Source: Saccharomonospora cyanea NA-134 | Lineage (GTDB): Bacteria; Actinomycetota; Actinomycetes; Mycobacteriales; Pseudonocardiaceae | Reading direction: 5' to 3' | Assembly (NCBI RefSeq): GCF_000244975.1 | Contig: NZ_CM001440.1 | Location: 2,278,325-2,342,324 of the forward strand | Length of the DNA: 64,000 nt | In this document: one piece after another, positions 62,851 to 64,000 of the stretch | Layout of the letters: each line of letters opens with the position of its first letter | Numbering within the stretch: position 1 is the stretch's first letter | Translations under genes and position numbers: made by a program | The notes under the pieces: generated by a model | What the model was told of the DNA's origin: nothing | Database searches by the model: none | The model's input: the letters and a program-made list of their open reading frames with translations, nothing else

Positions 62851-63186
62851 ATGGTCTTTATGGCGGGCATGGGCATGCTAGAAGGAGTCAGGAAGGGAGC
62901 GTTGGCAAGCGCCGAGCTCTACTGCTCGCTGGACGAGGTGAGTGGAAGACGAGCTATGACCCGGCGGTTTGGCGAGGGGATGTGCCGTCCAGTGATCGCG
63001 AAGCTCCACAACCTCAGGCTCGACGGCAGCCACACTTACCAGGTGGCGGCCGAGGGTATTTCGGTGCTGATGCACAGCTGTGGTGGCTCGGTCCGGCCCA
63101 CTTACCCAGGCGCACGTGTAATCCGGAGAACTCCCGCAAGAAGGTCACCACCGAATCGGGATTCAGGCGGGCTGGTCCGTAGCTGA
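62851..63186 (+). pseudogene. HINT-end remnant with start of a second toxin module
   Basis: Within this frame the segment at 62992-63087 reads VIAKLHNLRLDGSHTYQVAAEGISVLMHSCGG. It corresponds to the end of a HINT domain (VHNLTVDDLHTYHVVEGATPVLVHNSNC in the first module), with the cleavage HN changed to HS. About 30 residues (SVRPTYPGARVIRRTPARRSPPN...) follow as the beginning of another toxin. The part before 62980 has no recognisable homology. No intact delivery protein is attached. Confidence 0.65.
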
Positions 63187-63422
63187 CCGTCAGTCGGCCG
63201 GGCCGTCAGACGCTTCGGGATCAGGGCTTCAGTTCAGCGGTCGCGATACGCGCGCTGATTGAGGAGCCTGAGCGTAGTCCCTTCGTGCGAGAGTCAGCAT
63301 TCCCGAGTTTGTTCGGAGAAAGGTCGCGACTAGGTAGACGATGGGGCCGATCTGATGCGGTGTCATATTTCCAAGGGTTGATGTGGGAGCAAGGCATCCT
63401 TGCCTCAGCGGTTGTGAGATAG
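63183..63422 (+). pseudogene. Open coding-like fragment without a start
   Basis: A 79-codon frame (RQTLRDQGFSSAVAIRALIEEPERSPFVRESAFPSLFGERSRLGRRWGRSDAVSYFQGLMWEQG...) ends at TAG 63420-63422 and has no ATG/GTG start at its head. Composition looks protein-coding. Likely the C-terminal piece of a toxin or an immunity protein cut by an exchange event. No family recognised. Confidence 0.4.
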
Positions 63423-63431
63423 GACCAGGCA

Positions 63432-63623
63432 GTGTCAACGACATATCTTGTCGCTTTTGATAGTGACACTTGGCGTGTGGAACGAGACGTCCTGGCGCGA
63501 GCGCTTGCCAACGACTGGCCGCAAGCCCGGGTGCTACTGGCTTCCCCCGGAGATGCGGGTTCCGCGATCCGTGGATCCGACAACTTCGGGAGCCGTGGGC
63601 GGCTGGGTTCGGCAGTGGGATGA
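63432..63623 (+). CDS. Truncated small protein of the cassette array
   Basis: GTG 63432 opens VSTTYLVAFDSDTWRVERDVLARALANDWPQARVLLASPGDAGSAIRG..., 63 residues. The start looks like a small immunity-like protein, but the end shifts into another frame (GGWVRQWDERLRPAHDKR), so it may be a frameshifted copy. No family is assigned. Confidence 0.4.
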   Translation: MSTTYLVAFDSDTWRVERDVLARALANDWPQARVLLASPGDAGSAIRGSDNFGSRGRLGSAVG

Positions 63624-63664
63624 GCGGCTCCGGCCAGCACATGACAAGCGGTGAGGTGTAGACA

Positions 63665-64000
63665 TTGAGTACTGTTGTCAAGTTCTTCGTGGCGACGAAC
63701 GAGAGTGCAGTCGACGCTCTTGCCTTCGGTCCTGATTCGTCATCCCGCGGTCTCTTCTTCGGTAATTTTGACGCCGAGGAAGCTCTTTTGGACTGGGAGT
63801 CCCACCTTACAGGAGTTTCATTCGGTTCCCTCCTTGCGGCAGGTTTCCCTGAAGTGGTCGCGGAAGACGGTGAAGGGGCGTCGGTCCTCCTGCTCTCTGA
63901 GAGGCTCGTGGATTCCCTAGCCGCCGCTTCGGATTCCGAAGTCAGCGAGTTGGCCCGTTGGTGGGTGGGTGAGAAAGCGGTTGACGGAACCAAGGTCGAG
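63665..64000 (+). CDS. Partial immunity-like protein, runs off the window
   Basis: TTG 63665 is about 8 bp after a GAGG site. The frame is open to the last base and gives 112 codons (STVVKFFVATNESAVDALAFGPDSSSRGLFFGNFDAEEALLDWESHLTG...). Acidic, no signal peptide and similar in style to actinomycete immunity proteins; no family was recognised with confidence. Confidence 0.65.
   Translation, partial: MSTVVKFFVATNESAVDALAFGPDSSSRGLFFGNFDAEEALLDWESHLTGVSFGSLLAAGFPEVVAEDGEGASVLLLSERLVDSLAAASDSEVSELARWWVGEKAVDGTKVE

Noticed and set aside
1-64000. CRISPR arrays, rRNA, tRNA, prophage structural genes and integrases
   Set aside because: No short regularly spaced repeats, no cloverleaf-like sequences with CCA-type ends and no integrase or capsid homologues were seen.

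Overview
The window is high-GC DNA with GTG/TTG starts, many four-base stop/start overlaps (ATGA, GTGA) and gene families typical of actinomycetes (FurA-KatA, EI24, DUF4232, YtrA-type GntR with ABC). The protein style suggests a Pseudonocardiales member such as Saccharomonospora, Prauserella or Amycolatopsis, but the genus is an inference. No rRNA, tRNA or CRISPR array was seen. The last ~4.5 kb is more AT-rich, more broken and less densely coding than the rest.

Layout. (1) 1-6143: a divergent catabolic locus. An IclR regulator, a thiolase and an acyl-CoA ligase (minus strand) face a TRAP transporter (DctP-DctQ-DctM) plus an SDR dehydrogenase (plus strand), with a palindrome in the shared control region and a second copy just inside the regulator gene. 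(2) 6709-10133: a methyltransferase, a frameshifted methyltransferase pseudogene, an EI24 membrane protein and an ankyrin/DUF6461-like protein. (3) 10329-20216: a tight five-gene operon, WGR-DUF4132 / MoxR AAA+ / DUF5682 / VWA / SWIM. These are the counterparts, in the same order, of E. coli yehI-yehL-yehM-yehP-yehQ, a conserved ATPase-VWA system without an established function. (4) 20531-25647: an APC amino-acid permease, then a GntR(YtrA)-ABC operon ending in a secreted alpha/beta hydrolase. (5) 25648-28447: a decayed minus-strand gene, an orphan protein with a TGT-like CxCxxC zinc motif, and a DUF4232 lipoprotein. (6) 28604-32065: furA-katA with a downstream ankyrin gene, then a TetR regulator divergent from a tiny membrane protein. 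(7) 32168-47764: a complete glucuronate locus. A secreted GH67 alpha-glucuronidase and UxaC lie on the minus strand. A LacI regulator, an ABC sugar importer, ManD mannonate dehydratase, KDG kinase, UxaA altronate dehydratase and UxuB-like reductase lie on the plus strand. Together they would release glucuronate from xylan side chains and take it to 2-keto-3-deoxy-6-phosphogluconate; the KDPG aldolase is not in the window. (8) 47824-49352: an LCMT-type methyltransferase with its TetR regulator.

(9) 49400-64000: a polymorphic-toxin island. It opens with a 131-bp broken copy of the catalytic-motif region of the nearby uxuB gene. A ~2,700-residue RHS/YD-repeat protein follows, with three tandem LamG-like domains. 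Its C-terminal pre-toxin HINT domain is cut by an in-frame TAG, and the HINT remainder plus a GIY-YIG nuclease toxin continue in the same frame beyond the stop. The matching DUF4259 immunity gene is frameshifted in a G run. Downstream lies a cassette graveyard: an IS5-family transposase remnant, a barstar-like inhibitor, SUKH-type immunity proteins, a zinc-ribbon protein and at least three separate HINT fragments, each next to an immunity-like gene. The arrangement is what repeated displacement of RHS C-terminal toxin/immunity modules by recombination at the HINT sequence would leave, with immunity genes better preserved than toxins.

The two most interesting systems are the yehILMPQ-type operon and the RHS cassette array with its amber-interrupted HINT-GIY-YIG module.
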